Source of the DNA: an uncultured Glaciecola sp.
Lineage (GTDB): Bacteria > Pseudomonadota > Gammaproteobacteria > Enterobacterales > Alteromonadaceae
Direction of reading: 5' to 3'
NCBI GenBank assembly: GCA_937125395.1
Contig: CAKZLI010000016.1
Coordinates: forward strand, 1-64,000
DNA: 64,000 nt
The notes under the pieces were generated by a model, which did no database searches, had not been told where the DNA came from, and saw nothing but the letters and a program-made list of their open reading frames with translations. Of this stretch, positions 47,048-57,488 are shown one piece after another. The translations under genes were made by a program, and so were the position numbers. The first letter of the stretch is position 1. Each line of letters opens with the position of its first letter.

Positions 47048-47632
47048 ATGCTCACAGAATTTATTTTACTGTTAATCAGTACGGTATTAGTTAACAACTT
47101 TGTATTAGTCCAGTTTCTGGGCCTATGCCCTTTTATGGGTGTATCAGGAAAATTAGAAACTGCGATTGGCATGTCTATGGCCACAACCTTTGTACTGACA
47201 TTAGCATCAGTGTGCAGTTATTTGATTGAAACTTACCTACTTGCCCCGTTTGGTTTGGAGTATTTACGTACTTTGAGCTTTATCTTGGTGATTGCGGTTG
47301 TGGTTCAATTTACCGAGATGGTCGTACAAAAAACTAGCCCTACCCTGTATCGATTGCTTGGTATATTCCTGCCGTTAATCACAACGAATTGCGCCGTGTT
47401 AGGCGTTGCTTTGTTAAACATTAAAGAACAACACAGTTTGGTTGAATCTGTTGTGTATGGCTTTGGCGCCGCTGTTGGCTTCTCTTTGGTGTTGATTATG
47501 TTTGCTGCTATGCGTGAACGATTAGCCGCCGCAGATGTACCTAGTCCATTTAAAGGAGCAGCAATTGCGATGATTACTGCCGGACTCATGTCGTTGGCAT
47601 TTATGGGTTTTACTGGCTTGGTGAAACTCTAA
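47048..47632 (+). CDS. rsxA: Rsx/Rnf complex membrane subunit A
   Basis: A 194-residue protein with six membrane helices and the conserved [22 protein letters not shown] and [22 protein letters not shown] blocks, each with the Cys thought to hold a shared iron-sulfur centre with RsxE. Part of the ion-pumping ferredoxin:NAD oxidoreductase (Rnf), which in enterobacteria also keeps SoxR reduced. First gene of rsxABCDGE-nth. Stop and the rsxB start overlap (TAATG). The 246 bases before it have no strong promoter that I can name. Confidence 0.96.
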   Translation: MLTEFILLLISTVLVNNFVLVQFLGLCPFMGVSGKLETAIGMSMATTFVLTLASVCSYLIETYLLAPFGLEYLRTLSFILVIAVVVQFTEMVVQKTSPTLYRLLGIFLPLITTNCAVLGVALLNIKEQHSLVESVVYGFGAAVGFSLVLIMFAAMRERLAAADVPSPFKGAAIAMITAGLMSLAFMGFTGLVKL

Positions 47633-48201
47633 TGACTCTACTTACCGCTTTGCTCATTATCGGTTCTTTAGCATTAATATTTGGTGCCATTTTGGGCTAT
47701 TCAGCCATTAAATTTAAAGTTGAGGCCGATCCATTAGTCGAACAAATCGATGCATTGTTGCCTCAAACTCAATGCGGACAATGTGGTTACCCAGGCTGTA
47801 AACCTTACGCCCAAGCTATTGCTGATGGCGATGAAATTAACAAGTGCCCACCAGGTGGTGAATCTACGATAAAACACCTCGCCGATTTAATGGGCGTAGA
47901 AGTTAAGCCACTTGATGGTGACCATGGCGTTGAAGATGTGAAAAAAGTCGCCTACATCAGAGAAGACGAATGTATTGGTTGCACTAAATGCATTCAAGCT
48001 TGTCCAGTTGATGCAATCATAGGTGCATCTAAACAAATGCATACCGTAATTATCGACGAATGCACAGGATGCGATTTATGCGTCGCTCCCTGCCCGGTCG
48101 ACTGTATTGATATGATCCCTGTTAAAACAACACCACAAAACTGGCAGTGGGATTTAGCAAAAGGTGTCGGTGACATTCCAATCAAACAGGTAGAATCATG
48201 A
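47632..48201 (+). CDS. rsxB: Rsx/Rnf complex iron-sulfur subunit B
   Basis: A 189-residue ferredoxin-like protein: N-terminal membrane helix (about 3-24), a four-Cys cluster domain CGQCGYPGC...C near residues 48-80, and two 4Fe-4S motifs, [12 protein letters not shown] and [12 protein letters not shown], near 115-160. It passes electrons between RsxC and the membrane subunits. The last codons overlap rsxC as ATGA. Confidence 0.96.
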   Translation: MTLLTALLIIGSLALIFGAILGYSAIKFKVEADPLVEQIDALLPQTQCGQCGYPGCKPYAQAIADGDEINKCPPGGESTIKHLADLMGVEVKPLDGDHGVEDVKKVAYIREDECIGCTKCIQACPVDAIIGASKQMHTVIIDECTGCDLCVAPCPVDCIDMIPVKTTPQNWQWDLAKGVGDIPIKQVES

Positions 48202-49835
48202 TTGATGCAGCTCAAGTAATCAGCCAATTACAACAAGGCCAAATGTTTGATTTTCCTGGCGGAGTTCATCCTCCTCAGCAAAAAAGCCTAGCTAATAGCA
48301 CACCTATTGCACAGGTTGCTGAACCCAAACACCTATATATTCCGGTCAAACAGCAGATTGGTAGCCAAGGTAATGTGTGTGTCCAGGTCGGTGACTATGT
48401 GGCAAAAGGGCAGCCTTTAACCCATTCCAATCACCCTTTTTCAGTGCCTGTACATGCTTCTACTTCTGGGACGGTGGTCGCTATCGCGCCGCACCCAAGT
48501 GCGCATGCCTCCGGTTTACCCGAACTTACCATTGAAATTGCAACCGATGGATTAGCAAAATGGCAGTTGATGCCATTGTTAACTGATTACATGCAATTAG
48601 ATAAGATGCAGTTGTTAGAGCGTATTTGCCAAGCCGGTATTTCAGGTATGGGTGGAGCTGGTTTCCCAACACACATCAAAACCAACACGCATAAGCCTGT
48701 AGAGTGCTTGATCATCAACGGTATTGAATGTGAGCCATACATTAGTAGTGATGACCGCATTATGCGCGAACATGCGTGGCAGATTAAACAAGGTATCGAT
48801 ATATTACGTCATATTGTTGAGCCTAAGCATGTGATTATTGCTGTTGAGGATAACAAACCCGAGGCATTTGATGCCATGCGAACTGCATGCTTAGAAGATA
48901 ATGGCTATCTAGTTGTCAGTTTACCAACCAAATATCCTGCAGGCGGTGAGCGGCAACTGATCCAAGTACTTACTGGTGCAGAAGTCCCCGATAACGGACT
49001 GCCTATTGATATCGGTTGCTTAATGTATAACGTGGGCACATGTTTTGCGATTGCCGAAGCGGTATTGCACGGCAAACCACTCGTTGAACGTGTTGTGACT
49101 TTAACTGGTAAAGCGCTCAACAAACCACAAAATGTATGGGCGCTATTAGGTACCCCGGTTCAACACTTATTAACGCATGCTGGTTATGACAGTACACAAC
49201 AAAAGCAACATAAAGTGATCATGGGTGGCCCGATGATGGGCTTTACGGTTCATAATGAACAAGTACCCGTCGTCAAGATGACCAATTGTTTGCTCGTCCC
49301 TGAACGCAATGAGTTGCCAGAAATCGAAGATGAACGACCTTGTATTCGCTGCGGGTTGTGTGCAGACGCTTGTCCTGCAGGCTTACTTCCACAGCAATTA
49401 TTGTGGTACAGCAAAGCGAAAGAATATGACAAGGCCCAAGAATATAATTTAGATGCTTGTATTGAATGTGGTGCGTGCGCATATGTATGCCCATCTGAAA
49501 TTCCATTAGTTCAATATTATCGCCAAGCTAAATCAGATATTCGCAACGCTGCGATTGAAAAAGACAAATCAGAAAAAGCCCGCGAGCGCTTCGAGACTCG
49601 TCAGGCTCGCCTACTTGCCGACAAGCAAGCGCGAGAAGAAAAACACCGATTAGCCGCTGAGGCGCGCAAAAAATCGATGGAAAATAAAGGCAGTGATGCC
49701 AAAGACAAAATCGCTGCAGCACTCGCTCGAGCCAAAGCGAAGCGAGCAGCTGCTGCTAAAACAGACACAGATACCACTCAATCAACACCTGATGTATCTT
49801 CACATAATTCGCCATCCACTGATTCGGATAACTAA
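48198..49835 (+). CDS. rsxC: Rsx/Rnf complex subunit C (NADH-binding)
   Basis: A 545-residue soluble subunit. A Gly-rich NADH site, [13 protein letters not shown], lies near residue 150, the flavin region [13 protein letters not shown] follows, and two 4Fe-4S motifs [12 protein letters not shown] and [12 protein letters not shown] lie near 385-435. The Ala/Lys/Glu-rich tail after residue 450 is about 95 residues, much shorter than the repeated tail of E. coli RsxC (740 residues). The catalytic parts are complete. Confidence 0.94.
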   Translation: MIDAAQVISQLQQGQMFDFPGGVHPPQQKSLANSTPIAQVAEPKHLYIPVKQQIGSQGNVCVQVGDYVAKGQPLTHSNHPFSVPVHASTSGTVVAIAPHPSAHASGLPELTIEIATDGLAKWQLMPLLTDYMQLDKMQLLERICQAGISGMGGAGFPTHIKTNTHKPVECLIINGIECEPYISSDDRIMREHAWQIKQGIDILRHIVEPKHVIIAVEDNKPEAFDAMRTACLEDNGYLVVSLPTKYPAGGERQLIQVLTGAEVPDNGLPIDIGCLMYNVGTCFAIAEAVLHGKPLVERVVTLTGKALNKPQNVWALLGTPVQHLLTHAGYDSTQQKQHKVIMGGPMMGFTVHNEQVPVVKMTNCLLVPERNELPEIEDERPCIRCGLCADACPAGLLPQQLLWYSKAKEYDKAQEYNLDACIECGACAYVCPSEIPLVQYYRQAKSDIRNAAIEKDKSEKARERFETRQARLLADKQAREEKHRLAAEARKKSMENKGSDAKDKIAAALARAKAKRAAAAKTDTDTTQSTPDVSSHNSPSTDSDN

Positions 49836-50894
49836 ATGCAGTTTTCATTATCTAGCTCCCCACACAATCGTGTCCGTCGAGATACTGGTCAGGTTATGCG
49901 CATGGTATGTTATGCCTGTATACCTGGCGTTATCGCTCAAACTTATTTTTTTGGTTGGGGAACGATTATCCAAATCGCATTAGCGATGTTCACTGCAGTC
50001 GTTACTGAGTCGGCAATCTTAGAGCTCCGCAAAAAAAATGTCTCACGAGGCATTCGCGATTATTCAGCGATTTTAACCGCTTTGTTATTGGGGATATGTT
50101 TACCGCCTCTTGCTCCATGGTGGTTAGTGGTTATTGGTACCTTTTTCTCCATCGCTATTGTTAAGCAGTTGTATGGTGGTCTGGGTTTTAACATGTTTAA
50201 TCCAGCGATGATTGGTTATGTCGTGTTGTTAATCTCCTTTCCTATCGCCATGTCAGCATGGATACCTGTGCAATCGATGGCTCAATCACCCTATGACTTT
50301 ATTGACGCGTTGAGTACCATTTTTACTGGTTACTCACAGTCAGGGTACAGCTTAGCACAATTGCAGTTAGGCATCGATGGCATTACTCAAGCTACCCCAT
50401 TAGATGCGGTTCGTACTGGTTTACTGAGCGGTTTAACCTATTCTGAAACACTCAATGCAAATATTTTTAGTTCCGACTGGGGTTGGTCCTATGGTTGGAG
50501 TCCGGTGGCATTAGCATACTTACTCGGTGGTCTATTTTTATTAGGAAATAAGGTGATCAATTGGCACATGCCTATCAGCACTCTGGCGGGTGTTGTTTTC
50601 ACCGCCGGCTTTCTTAATATTCTTTCCCCCGATCAAACCGGTTCGATCACGTTCCATTTGATGTCTGGAGCAGTATTGTTTGGTGCATTTTTTATTGTCA
50701 CTGACCCAGTATCAGGGTCAACGACCGACAAAGGACGAGTAATATTTGGCTTAATGATTGGTTTTTTAACGGTGATTATACGTACCTATGGCGGCTATCC
50801 TGATGCGATTGCCTTTGCGGTTGTTATTATGAATATTGCAGTGCCGTTGATTGATTATTACACTCAACCTAGAACCTATGGTCACAAATCATGA
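49836..50894 (+). CDS. rsxD: Rsx/Rnf complex membrane subunit D
   Basis: A 352-residue protein with about nine or ten membrane helices. The covalent flavin site is the Thr in [11 protein letters not shown] (about residue 187), matching NqrB/RnfD. Conserved [16 protein letters not shown] and [12 protein letters not shown] blocks are intact. It starts directly after the rsxC stop and overlaps rsxG as ATGA. Confidence 0.95.
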   Translation: MQFSLSSSPHNRVRRDTGQVMRMVCYACIPGVIAQTYFFGWGTIIQIALAMFTAVVTESAILELRKKNVSRGIRDYSAILTALLLGICLPPLAPWWLVVIGTFFSIAIVKQLYGGLGFNMFNPAMIGYVVLLISFPIAMSAWIPVQSMAQSPYDFIDALSTIFTGYSQSGYSLAQLQLGIDGITQATPLDAVRTGLLSGLTYSETLNANIFSSDWGWSYGWSPVALAYLLGGLFLLGNKVINWHMPISTLAGVVFTAGFLNILSPDQTGSITFHLMSGAVLFGAFFIVTDPVSGSTTDKGRVIFGLMIGFLTVIIRTYGGYPDAIAFAVVIMNIAVPLIDYYTQPRTYGHKS

Positions 50895-51553
50895 GTAATC
50901 CATTCAATAATTCTCAAAGAAACGCGTTGATCTTAGGGGCTTTTGCTCTGGTGACAACCTGTTTAATTGTGCTGACTTTTTTAGGGACCAAAGATACGAT
51001 TAAAGCCCAGCAACAACGGGTATTACTTCAAGTCATTAATGATGTTGTTCCTGCGGAAAGTTTTACTAATGACATACAGCACAACTGTGCTTCATTGCCG
51101 GTCGATCAACAACTTGGCGGTGCTGACGACCTAAAAGTGTATCGTGGCTATTCGATTAATAATACTCAACTTACGAGCGTTGCTATTGAGACAGTCGCTG
51201 CAGATGGCTACAGTGGCGATATTAGCTTGATTGTTGGAGTCTCTGGAGAATTTCTTAGCACGGTAACCGGTGTGCGGGTGTTAGAACATAAAGAAACACC
51301 AGGATTGGGTGATAAAATAGACTTACGCATTAGCGATTGGATTTTAAGCTTTAACAATCAACAGTATCAGCCGCAACAAACCAGTCATTGGGCTGTCAAA
51401 AAAGACGGCGGCCAATTTGATGCGTTTACCGGCGCGACTATAACGCCAAGAGCGGTGATCAAGGCAGTGTTAAATACTGTTCAATACGTACAAACTCACC
51501 AAAATGAATTAGCCTTAGCTGACAATGAATGCGTTCAAGGAGAGCAACCATGA
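50891..51553 (+). CDS. rsxG: Rsx/Rnf complex subunit G
   Basis: A 220-residue protein with one N-terminal membrane helix (about 13-32) and a periplasmic FMN-binding domain. The covalent flavin Thr is in [13 protein letters not shown] near residue 178. Overlaps both rsxD and rsxE by ATGA. Part of the electron path across the membrane. Confidence 0.95.
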   Translation: MSNPFNNSQRNALILGAFALVTTCLIVLTFLGTKDTIKAQQQRVLLQVINDVVPAESFTNDIQHNCASLPVDQQLGGADDLKVYRGYSINNTQLTSVAIETVAADGYSGDISLIVGVSGEFLSTVTGVRVLEHKETPGLGDKIDLRISDWILSFNNQQYQPQQTSHWAVKKDGGQFDAFTGATITPRAVIKAVLNTVQYVQTHQNELALADNECVQGEQP

Positions 51554-52275
51554 GTCGTGTTGCCAATGAATTTAAAGAATTAACATGGCAAGGCCTATGG
51601 CAAAACAACCCTGCCCTTGTTCAATTACTTGGATTATGCCCACTTCTTGCAGTCACCACATCTGCGGTAAATGGATTTGGCCTAGGTCTCGCAACCTTGT
51701 TAGTGCTTATGGGTTCAAATATTACTGTCTCTGTCGTGCGTAATTTTGTCCCGAATGAAATCCGTATCCCTATCTTTGTCATGGTGATTGCTTCATTTGT
51801 GACGGTTGTACAATTATTGATGAATGCATTCACCTATGAGTTGTACTTAGCACTAGGGATATTTATCCCGTTAATAGTGACTAACTGTGCCATTATTGGT
51901 CGCGCAGAAGCTTATGCATCCAAACACCCTGTCAAAGAATCAGCATACGATGGATTCATAATGGGCGTTGGCTTCGCTATCGTATTGGTAGTGTTAGGGG
52001 CGATGCGTGAAATCTTAGGTAGTGGTTACTTGTTTTCAGGGATGGATTTGTTGTTAGGTGATTGGGCAAGTGTCATGACCATACAGATATTTGAGCCTGA
52101 GCAACCTTTCTTATTGGCTATTTTACCGCCTGGTGCGTTTTTGGGTATGGGCTTAATTATCGCACTCAAAAATATCCTTGACCCTAAAATGGCGCAATGG
52201 TTTGCTCCTAAAATAACAAAAAATGTCGAGCGAGCTCGCGTTACCACCGAAACGAACACAAGAGAGCAGTCATGA
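51550..52275 (+). CDS. rsxE: Rsx/Rnf complex membrane subunit E
   Basis: A 241-residue protein from ATG 51550, overlapping the rsxG stop; an extension to 51529 lies in rsxG. Six membrane helices; blocks [17 protein letters not shown] and [20 protein letters not shown] mirror those of RsxA. Together they form the central membrane pair. Overlaps nth as ATGA. Confidence 0.95.
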   Translation: MSRVANEFKELTWQGLWQNNPALVQLLGLCPLLAVTTSAVNGFGLGLATLLVLMGSNITVSVVRNFVPNEIRIPIFVMVIASFVTVVQLLMNAFTYELYLALGIFIPLIVTNCAIIGRAEAYASKHPVKESAYDGFIMGVGFAIVLVVLGAMREILGSGYLFSGMDLLLGDWASVMTIQIFEPEQPFLLAILPPGAFLGMGLIIALKNILDPKMAQWFAPKITKNVERARVTTETNTREQS

Positions 52276-52907
52276 ACACAGCAAAACGTAGAGAGATATT
52301 AACGCGTTTTCGCAACGAAAATCCACATCCGGAAACGGAGCTTAACTTTAGCTCCCCTTTTGAATTACTGGTAGCTGTCACACTCTCCGCCCAAGCTACC
52401 GATGTAGGTGTAAATAAAGCGACAGACAAATTATTTCCTGTGGCCAATACCCCTGAAGCGATTTATGCATTGGGGGTGGATGGATTAAAAACCTACATAA
52501 AAACCATTGGATTATTTAATACCAAAGCAGAAAACGTCATCAAAGCATGTAAGATGTTAATTGATTTGCATGACTCTGTTGTACCACAGGACCGAGCAGC
52601 ACTTGAAGCTTTACCTGGTGTTGGACGTAAAACGGCAAATGTCGTGCTCAATACGGCATTTGGCTGGCCTACAATTGCTGTAGACACACATATTTACCGA
52701 GTCAGTAATCGTACCAAACTGGCAATGGGTAAAACAGTAGATCATGTCGAACAAAAACTCCTCAAAGTCATCCCTGCAGAGTTTAAAGTGGATGTACATC
52801 ATTGGTTAATATTACACGGACGCTATACGTGTATTGCGCGCAAGCCTCGCTGTGGTAGTTGTATCATTGAAGATTTGTGTGAGTTTAAAGATAAAATTGA
52901 CGATTAG
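52272..52907 (+). CDS. nth: Endonuclease III (DNA glycosylase/AP lyase)
   Basis: A 211-residue base-excision repair enzyme. Helix-hairpin-helix [13 protein letters not shown] carries the catalytic Lys (near 120), VDTHI the catalytic Asp, and the cluster motif [17 protein letters not shown] has the C-x6-C-x2-C-x5-C spacing. Same size as E. coli Nth (211). Being last in the rsx operon is the common gammaproteobacterial arrangement. Confidence 0.97.
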   Translation: MNTAKRREILTRFRNENPHPETELNFSSPFELLVAVTLSAQATDVGVNKATDKLFPVANTPEAIYALGVDGLKTYIKTIGLFNTKAENVIKACKMLIDLHDSVVPQDRAALEALPGVGRKTANVVLNTAFGWPTIAVDTHIYRVSNRTKLAMGKTVDHVEQKLLKVIPAEFKVDVHHWLILHGRYTCIARKPRCGSCIIEDLCEFKDKIDD

Positions 52908-52935
52908 GGTTATTTAGGATGGTATGCATCTTTAC

Positions 52936-53817
52936 TTAAGGTGCTTTTGATAACTGCACAACAACCCGTCGATTATAACCCTTCAGCAATACCTGCTCCG
53001 GAGCAATAGTGCGCTTATCAGCATGAGATTGCACTTCGATTCGAGTAGGGTCGATCCCTTTATCTGCAAAAAATAACTGAATCGTTTGTGCGCGTAATTG
53101 TGCGATATCTTTCTGAGAGGTCGATGGCATAATAGCATCAGTATGACTATCAATTAACACTAAACTCAATGCATTATCATGCTCTAAATATTGTGCAATC
53201 ATATCAAGGCGTTTTTGAGCATAGCGAGTCAACACTTGGCTATTTGGCTTAAACGTCAAAATCGTAAAGGCAATGTCGGTTAGATTAAAGGGCAATAACT
53301 TAGCATGACACTCAACAAAATCTTGATATGCAGGCATAAAGTTAGTGGCGTGTAAGCTGACCATAATCGCATCATGTTGATTGTACCAATCTTGATATGC
53401 AAACGTCGGCCAAAAACCTTTTTCTAACTCTGACAGTAACGTCCATGCCATTTTTTTAGGCAACTCTGGTTGAAACTGCTGCTTGAGATCCAATTGTGTC
53501 AGTAATCGACTAGGCTGACCAGGCATCCATTGAGGTGCCATCGTGTAGACTCCTGCTTGGGCATAGGTATCTGGTAACAAGCGCATCTGCAAGCTAAATT
53601 GAAGTGTTAATTGTTTGGCGGCTTGACTGGTAAATTCAGCGCTGCCATAGCGATCAATTTGATGTACTAAGCGGCATGATAGTGGATTGGACGCAGGATC
53701 AAGTTGCCAATGGGATGTTTCTACCGTCGCCCGATAATGACGTATTTGTGCAAAGGCACTGCTACTTGGCAATATCAACAAGCCGACTACAACTAATACC
53801 CATAATTTACTGTTCAC
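52936..53817 (-). CDS. motY: MotY, flagellar T-ring protein of the sodium-driven motor
   Basis: A 293-residue exported protein (signal peptide ending AFA near residue 23). The N-terminal domain shows the MotY pattern SHWQLDPASNPLSCRLVHQIDRYGSAEF and a second Cys near 168; the C-terminal OmpA-like peptidoglycan-binding domain (about 185-290) includes LVLIDSHTDA and GYNRRVVVQL. MotY forms part of the T ring that holds PomAB stators in polar flagella. It is divergent from rnt, as in Vibrio. No other flagellar gene is in the window. Confidence 0.85.
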   Translation of the reverse strand: MNSKLWVLVVVGLLILPSSSAFAQIRHYRATVETSHWQLDPASNPLSCRLVHQIDRYGSAEFTSQAAKQLTLQFSLQMRLLPDTYAQAGVYTMAPQWMPGQPSRLLTQLDLKQQFQPELPKKMAWTLLSELEKGFWPTFAYQDWYNQHDAIMVSLHATNFMPAYQDFVECHAKLLPFNLTDIAFTILTFKPNSQVLTRYAQKRLDMIAQYLEHDNALSLVLIDSHTDAIMPSTSQKDIAQLRAQTIQLFFADKGIDPTRIEVQSHADKRTIAPEQVLLKGYNRRVVVQLSKAP

Positions 53818-53953
53818 GACTCACCTCTCATCTTACCTATCTAATTATCGTCACATCACGTAAAAGGTTTAACCCTTAATCACATCCTTTGCTAGTAGTT
53901 AAACGCATTCCTTGCGATAATAGTGTTCGCTTTTTATTGAAGAGAATATTGTT

Positions 53954-54637
53954 TTGTCGTCACCATTATTAAAAGATCGTTTTAGAAATTATTTCCCTGT
54001 CATTATCGATGTGGAAACCGCAGGGTTTAATGCACATACCGATGCGCTTCTAGAACTTGCTGCGGTGACACTCAAAATGGATGACCAGGGGATTGTTCAT
54101 CCTGAACACGAAATTCATTTTCATGTTGAACCTTTTGCTGGTGCAAATATTGAACAAGCTGCGTTGGATTTTAATGGAATTGATATCGAATGTGCGTTAC
54201 GTGGTGCTGTTAGTGAAGCTGATGCAATGAAAGGCTTATGTAAAGCCATTCGTAAGTTACAAAAAACTGCTGATTGCCAACGTTCAGTCATTGTCGCGCA
54301 TAATGCGAGTTTTGATATGGGATTTATTAACGCTGCACTAGAGCGAACACAAATCAAACGTTCTCCTTTTCATCCTTTCGTGTCTTTTGATACCACCTCA
54401 CTGGCAGCGCTGAGCTTAGGGCAAACAGTACTAATTAAGGCATGCCAAGCGGCAGGAATTGAATTTGATCAGAAGCAAGCACACGGCGCACTATATGATG
54501 CTCGACGAACTGCTGAGTTATTTTGTTTTATGATTAATCGTTATCATCAGCTGGGTGGTTGGCCACTTGCCAGCGCAGAAATCGACGCTGAAATTGAAGC
54601 ACAAGACGACAAGGATCCCAGCGAAGCGAGGCAATAA
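53954..54637 (+). CDS. rnt: Ribonuclease T
   Basis: A 227-residue DEDDh exonuclease that trims the 3' ends of tRNA and other stable RNAs. Motifs: DVETAG near residue 19, HNASFDMGF near 117, and [11 protein letters not shown] near 178. TTG 53954 is the start by homology ([21 protein letters not shown]), with GAAGAG about ten bases upstream. Divergent from motY, convergent with the TSUP gene. Slightly longer than E. coli Rnt (215), by an acidic tail. Confidence 0.93.
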   Translation: MSSPLLKDRFRNYFPVIIDVETAGFNAHTDALLELAAVTLKMDDQGIVHPEHEIHFHVEPFAGANIEQAALDFNGIDIECALRGAVSEADAMKGLCKAIRKLQKTADCQRSVIVAHNASFDMGFINAALERTQIKRSPFHPFVSFDTTSLAALSLGQTVLIKACQAAGIEFDQKQAHGALYDARRTAELFCFMINRYHQLGGWPLASAEIDAEIEAQDDKDPSEARQ

Positions 54638-54665
54638 TGGCGAATGGGCATTTTTTTACCGTGAT

Positions 54666-55568
54666 TTACAAAGAAAAACCTGGCATGTTGGCAATACCCA
54701 TCAACAAAACCCAAACAGCAAAGAACACCTTGACCTGGTAGGGACTAAATTTTAACACCAGATGTTTAGCGATAGTCCCGCCAATCACCGCGCCAATACC
54801 GGCAAAAGCTGCGATAGGATAGACGATAATCGGATTAATTAAGATATAATATACCAATCCAGCCCACACTGAAAAAGCCGTTAACATTACGGCGCACGCA
54901 ATACTTAAGGTGACACTAAAATTTCGCAATATCAGATACACAGCAACTAACTCGCCAACGCCCACTGACAACCATGCGGTGATCATGCCACCTAGATACG
55001 CAATAACCGCCAATGCGATCCGATCAAATTGACTGACTGATTGAGCTGATATAGGAGATTTTAATTTGCTCAACGAACCCAAAATCGCTAATGCTAACAA
55101 GATAGAAAAAACACCAAATAACCAATGTATTGTATCTTCGGCTTGCGTCACCCACTCTATTAGCGGGCTATATTGAACCGTCCAAATACCCAGTAATGAA
55201 AATGGCACGGTAATAACGAGTAATGCAGGTAATACCGACCAAATCGATGCCTGAACGCCCCCCTCACCCTGTGCATTGAGGTACTGATCGCGCCAAGCAA
55301 TACTCCCTGCGACCATACCAAAGCATTGGATAGCAAAGCTTGTCGCAATAATTTCACTGGTGCTTAATTGAAACTGGTTAAACACAGGCACAAAAATCAC
55401 GCCGCCACCGGCACCTGTTGCATTGGCGAAAATAGCTCCAATAACACCGAGTCCAATAAACCCACTAAATTCTTGAAATAAATCAATCATGTTGGACTGC
55501 ATAAAAAACAATCCAATTAAACTTAATAAGAGTATAAATAAAGCAATTACACGTTTTTTGATTGGCAT
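54666..55568 (-). CDS. TSUP (TauE/SafE) family membrane permease
   Basis: A 300-residue protein with about eight membrane helices and the family blocks FANATGAGGGVIFVPVF and SVGVGELVAVYLILRNF. TSUP proteins export or import sulfite, sulfonates or other organic anions. The substrate cannot be told; no sulfur gene is adjacent here. Confidence 0.85.
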   Translation of the reverse strand: MPIKKRVIALFILLLSLIGLFFMQSNMIDLFQEFSGFIGLGVIGAIFANATGAGGGVIFVPVFNQFQLSTSEIIATSFAIQCFGMVAGSIAWRDQYLNAQGEGGVQASIWSVLPALLVITVPFSLLGIWTVQYSPLIEWVTQAEDTIHWLFGVFSILLALAILGSLSKLKSPISAQSVSQFDRIALAVIAYLGGMITAWLSVGVGELVAVYLILRNFSVTLSIACAVMLTAFSVWAGLVYYILINPIIVYPIAAFAGIGAVIGGTIAKHLVLKFSPYQVKVFFAVWVLLMGIANMPGFSL

Positions 55569-55686
55569 AGGTTGATGTTCTTGTTGTTATTATTCTGTTT
55601 CAATGGGTAATCAGTCGTTATATATGTGCAGCATAAATTAACAAAATAGCATTATCCATGACTCAAACCACAACTCAAATGAAAAC

Positions 55687-56187
55687 ATGATAAAAATACA
55701 ATTTAATGCACCCACCACCGTGATTACGTTAACCCCTAATCGCTCAGCGACATGGCTTGAAACAAAGACTATCATTATCATTATGGTGGTGATTGTGATG
55801 AGCATTGCTATCGGTTGGGCCTTTTCTGGGGCATGGGTGATATTACCTTTTGCAGGTTTAGAGGTGGGATTGTTTGCCTATTTTATGTACCGGGTATGTC
55901 GCAATGGATTTGCGCAACAAATTATTACCATATCGGATGAATGGGTCATCATCGAATCGGGGATCCAACGAAGAGAAGTCGCGCGTTCATACCATCGAGA
56001 CAGACTTAGCTTTGAAATTTCGGAAACCGAACGAGATTGGTATTTACCGGATATTATTCTGTGCTTAGAACACTATCGATTTAGCATCGGCGAGTTTTTG
56101 AATAAAGAAGATCGTGTATTACTCAAAGAAACACTTCAACAATCAGGATTCCCCTTATCTAGAACGCATTGGTGGAAAGAATCTTAA
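55687..56187 (+). CDS. DUF2244 membrane protein
   Basis: A 166-residue protein with two membrane helices (about residues 30-48 and 52-70) and a C-terminal soluble part with the DUF2244 pattern NRSATW near the start and PDIILCLEHYRFSIGEFLNKEDR at the end. No function is known for the family. In alpha- and gammaproteobacteria DUF2244 genes often adjoin cytochrome oxidase or nth genes; here nth is 2.8 kb away. Confidence 0.78.
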   Translation: MIKIQFNAPTTVITLTPNRSATWLETKTIIIIMVVIVMSIAIGWAFSGAWVILPFAGLEVGLFAYFMYRVCRNGFAQQIITISDEWVIIESGIQRREVARSYHRDRLSFEISETERDWYLPDIILCLEHYRFSIGEFLNKEDRVLLKETLQQSGFPLSRTHWWKES

Positions 56188-56222
56188 TTGGTTGTGATTA
56201 TCCATGCACACACTGCACACTT

Positions 56223-57329
56223 CTAAAAGCGACCAAGCAGTAATTTAGTCGGTTCAATGTTGCCTTGTATAATATGCTGATATCGTTCAATTAATGCCGC
56301 AGTACCAACAAATTCATCATATTCAAAATGCCCTTGTAAACCATTTGCAACTTGTTGCCAAGCTTGTCCATATTCCAATACAAATCGTTCTCTTCCCCAC
56401 ATTTTATTTAATAGCTTAATGTGATCTGGAGCAAAAAACATCTCGCCTTTTAACTTACCAGGTGGCTTGCTTTGTTGCGCTTGGATATCCGTAATTCCGA
56501 TAAATAAGGTCGTATAATGTAAATGGTCTAAGATTTCTTGGAGTTGTTGCAACAGGGTTTTATTCCCTGCAAAGTCTAAAATCCATACGGGTGTTTTATA
56601 CCGCATGTTAGCCACTTGCCCATATTCTAAGACTTCATCATAGCAATCTAATTGTTCTACAAAAGCGACATTGTGGGACGATGTCAAGCCAACCACATCC
56701 AGTTGAGGCAGTTGTTGTAACAACATAGCACAACCAATTGCCGTCTTTGAGGACGCACTGGTTAATAATATTGTGGAGGCTGTTTCGACGGTTTCACTCG
56801 CTAGGTATTGAGCTAAAGCAAACGAGGTCAAAAACAACGGACGAAAATTTGCCTGCCAAATTTCACGCTGAGGATCATAATACGGGTCAGCATCGCACCA
56901 TTGATAACTATCGTACAACGGCGAATTACTCACGCGTGACGCTAACTTGTCAATGAAACCGAAGTGGGTGACCTGTTGCGCATCCATGACCCATTCACTG
57001 GCCATCGGCAAATAGCCGAAGAAGCGTTGACCAACCGCTATATTGGTATGATTTGATTCAATGACTTGAGCAAACCCCCATAAAGGAATAATCCCAAAGC
57101 CCGTTGCAAAATCAGGCACTGACAACGGACTAACCGGAAAAAATCCCCAGTAGCCAAAGCTGTCACCAGTGACCGCATACGTCACATTATTGGCCGATAA
57201 TCCAAAATGTTCAATGCGAATGCGAATCTGATTAGCAGCCAAGTGATTTAACTGAACGGGAACAACATGAATATCAGCGATATTTTGCTTGTTAACTACT
57301 ACTGCGAATGGCTCTTTGTTCGGTATCAT
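56223..57329 (-). CDS. DUF2855 protein
   Basis: A 368-residue soluble protein related to the medium-chain dehydrogenase fold: an N-terminal GroES-like part (IRIRIEHFGLSANNVTYAVTGD) and a Rossmann-like part (TILLTSASSKTAIGCAMLL), but with an altered nucleotide loop and no zinc ligands. DUF2855 matches over its whole length. Enzyme activity unknown. Divergent from the saccharopine-dehydrogenase-like gene, 159 bases apart. Confidence 0.82.
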   Translation of the reverse strand: MIPNKEPFAVVVNKQNIADIHVVPVQLNHLAANQIRIRIEHFGLSANNVTYAVTGDSFGYWGFFPVSPLSVPDFATGFGIIPLWGFAQVIESNHTNIAVGQRFFGYLPMASEWVMDAQQVTHFGFIDKLASRVSNSPLYDSYQWCDADPYYDPQREIWQANFRPLFLTSFALAQYLASETVETASTILLTSASSKTAIGCAMLLQQLPQLDVVGLTSSHNVAFVEQLDCYDEVLEYGQVANMRYKTPVWILDFAGNKTLLQQLQEILDHLHYTTLFIGITDIQAQQSKPPGKLKGEMFFAPDHIKLLNKMWGRERFVLEYGQAWQQVANGLQGHFEYDEFVGTAALIERYQHIIQGNIEPTKLLLGRF

Positions 57330-57488
57330 CAGTCATACTCCCGTATTATGTATTCAAAAAAATGATGGGTTTTTACGAATTAGCATGTTTTTTATGAGCT
57401 TCAGTATTGTACACTTACCCTCAAATTGTCATTAAATTTACTTATTTTTTGTTAAATAAGTCCATCATTTATTATTCAGGAAAGTGTT

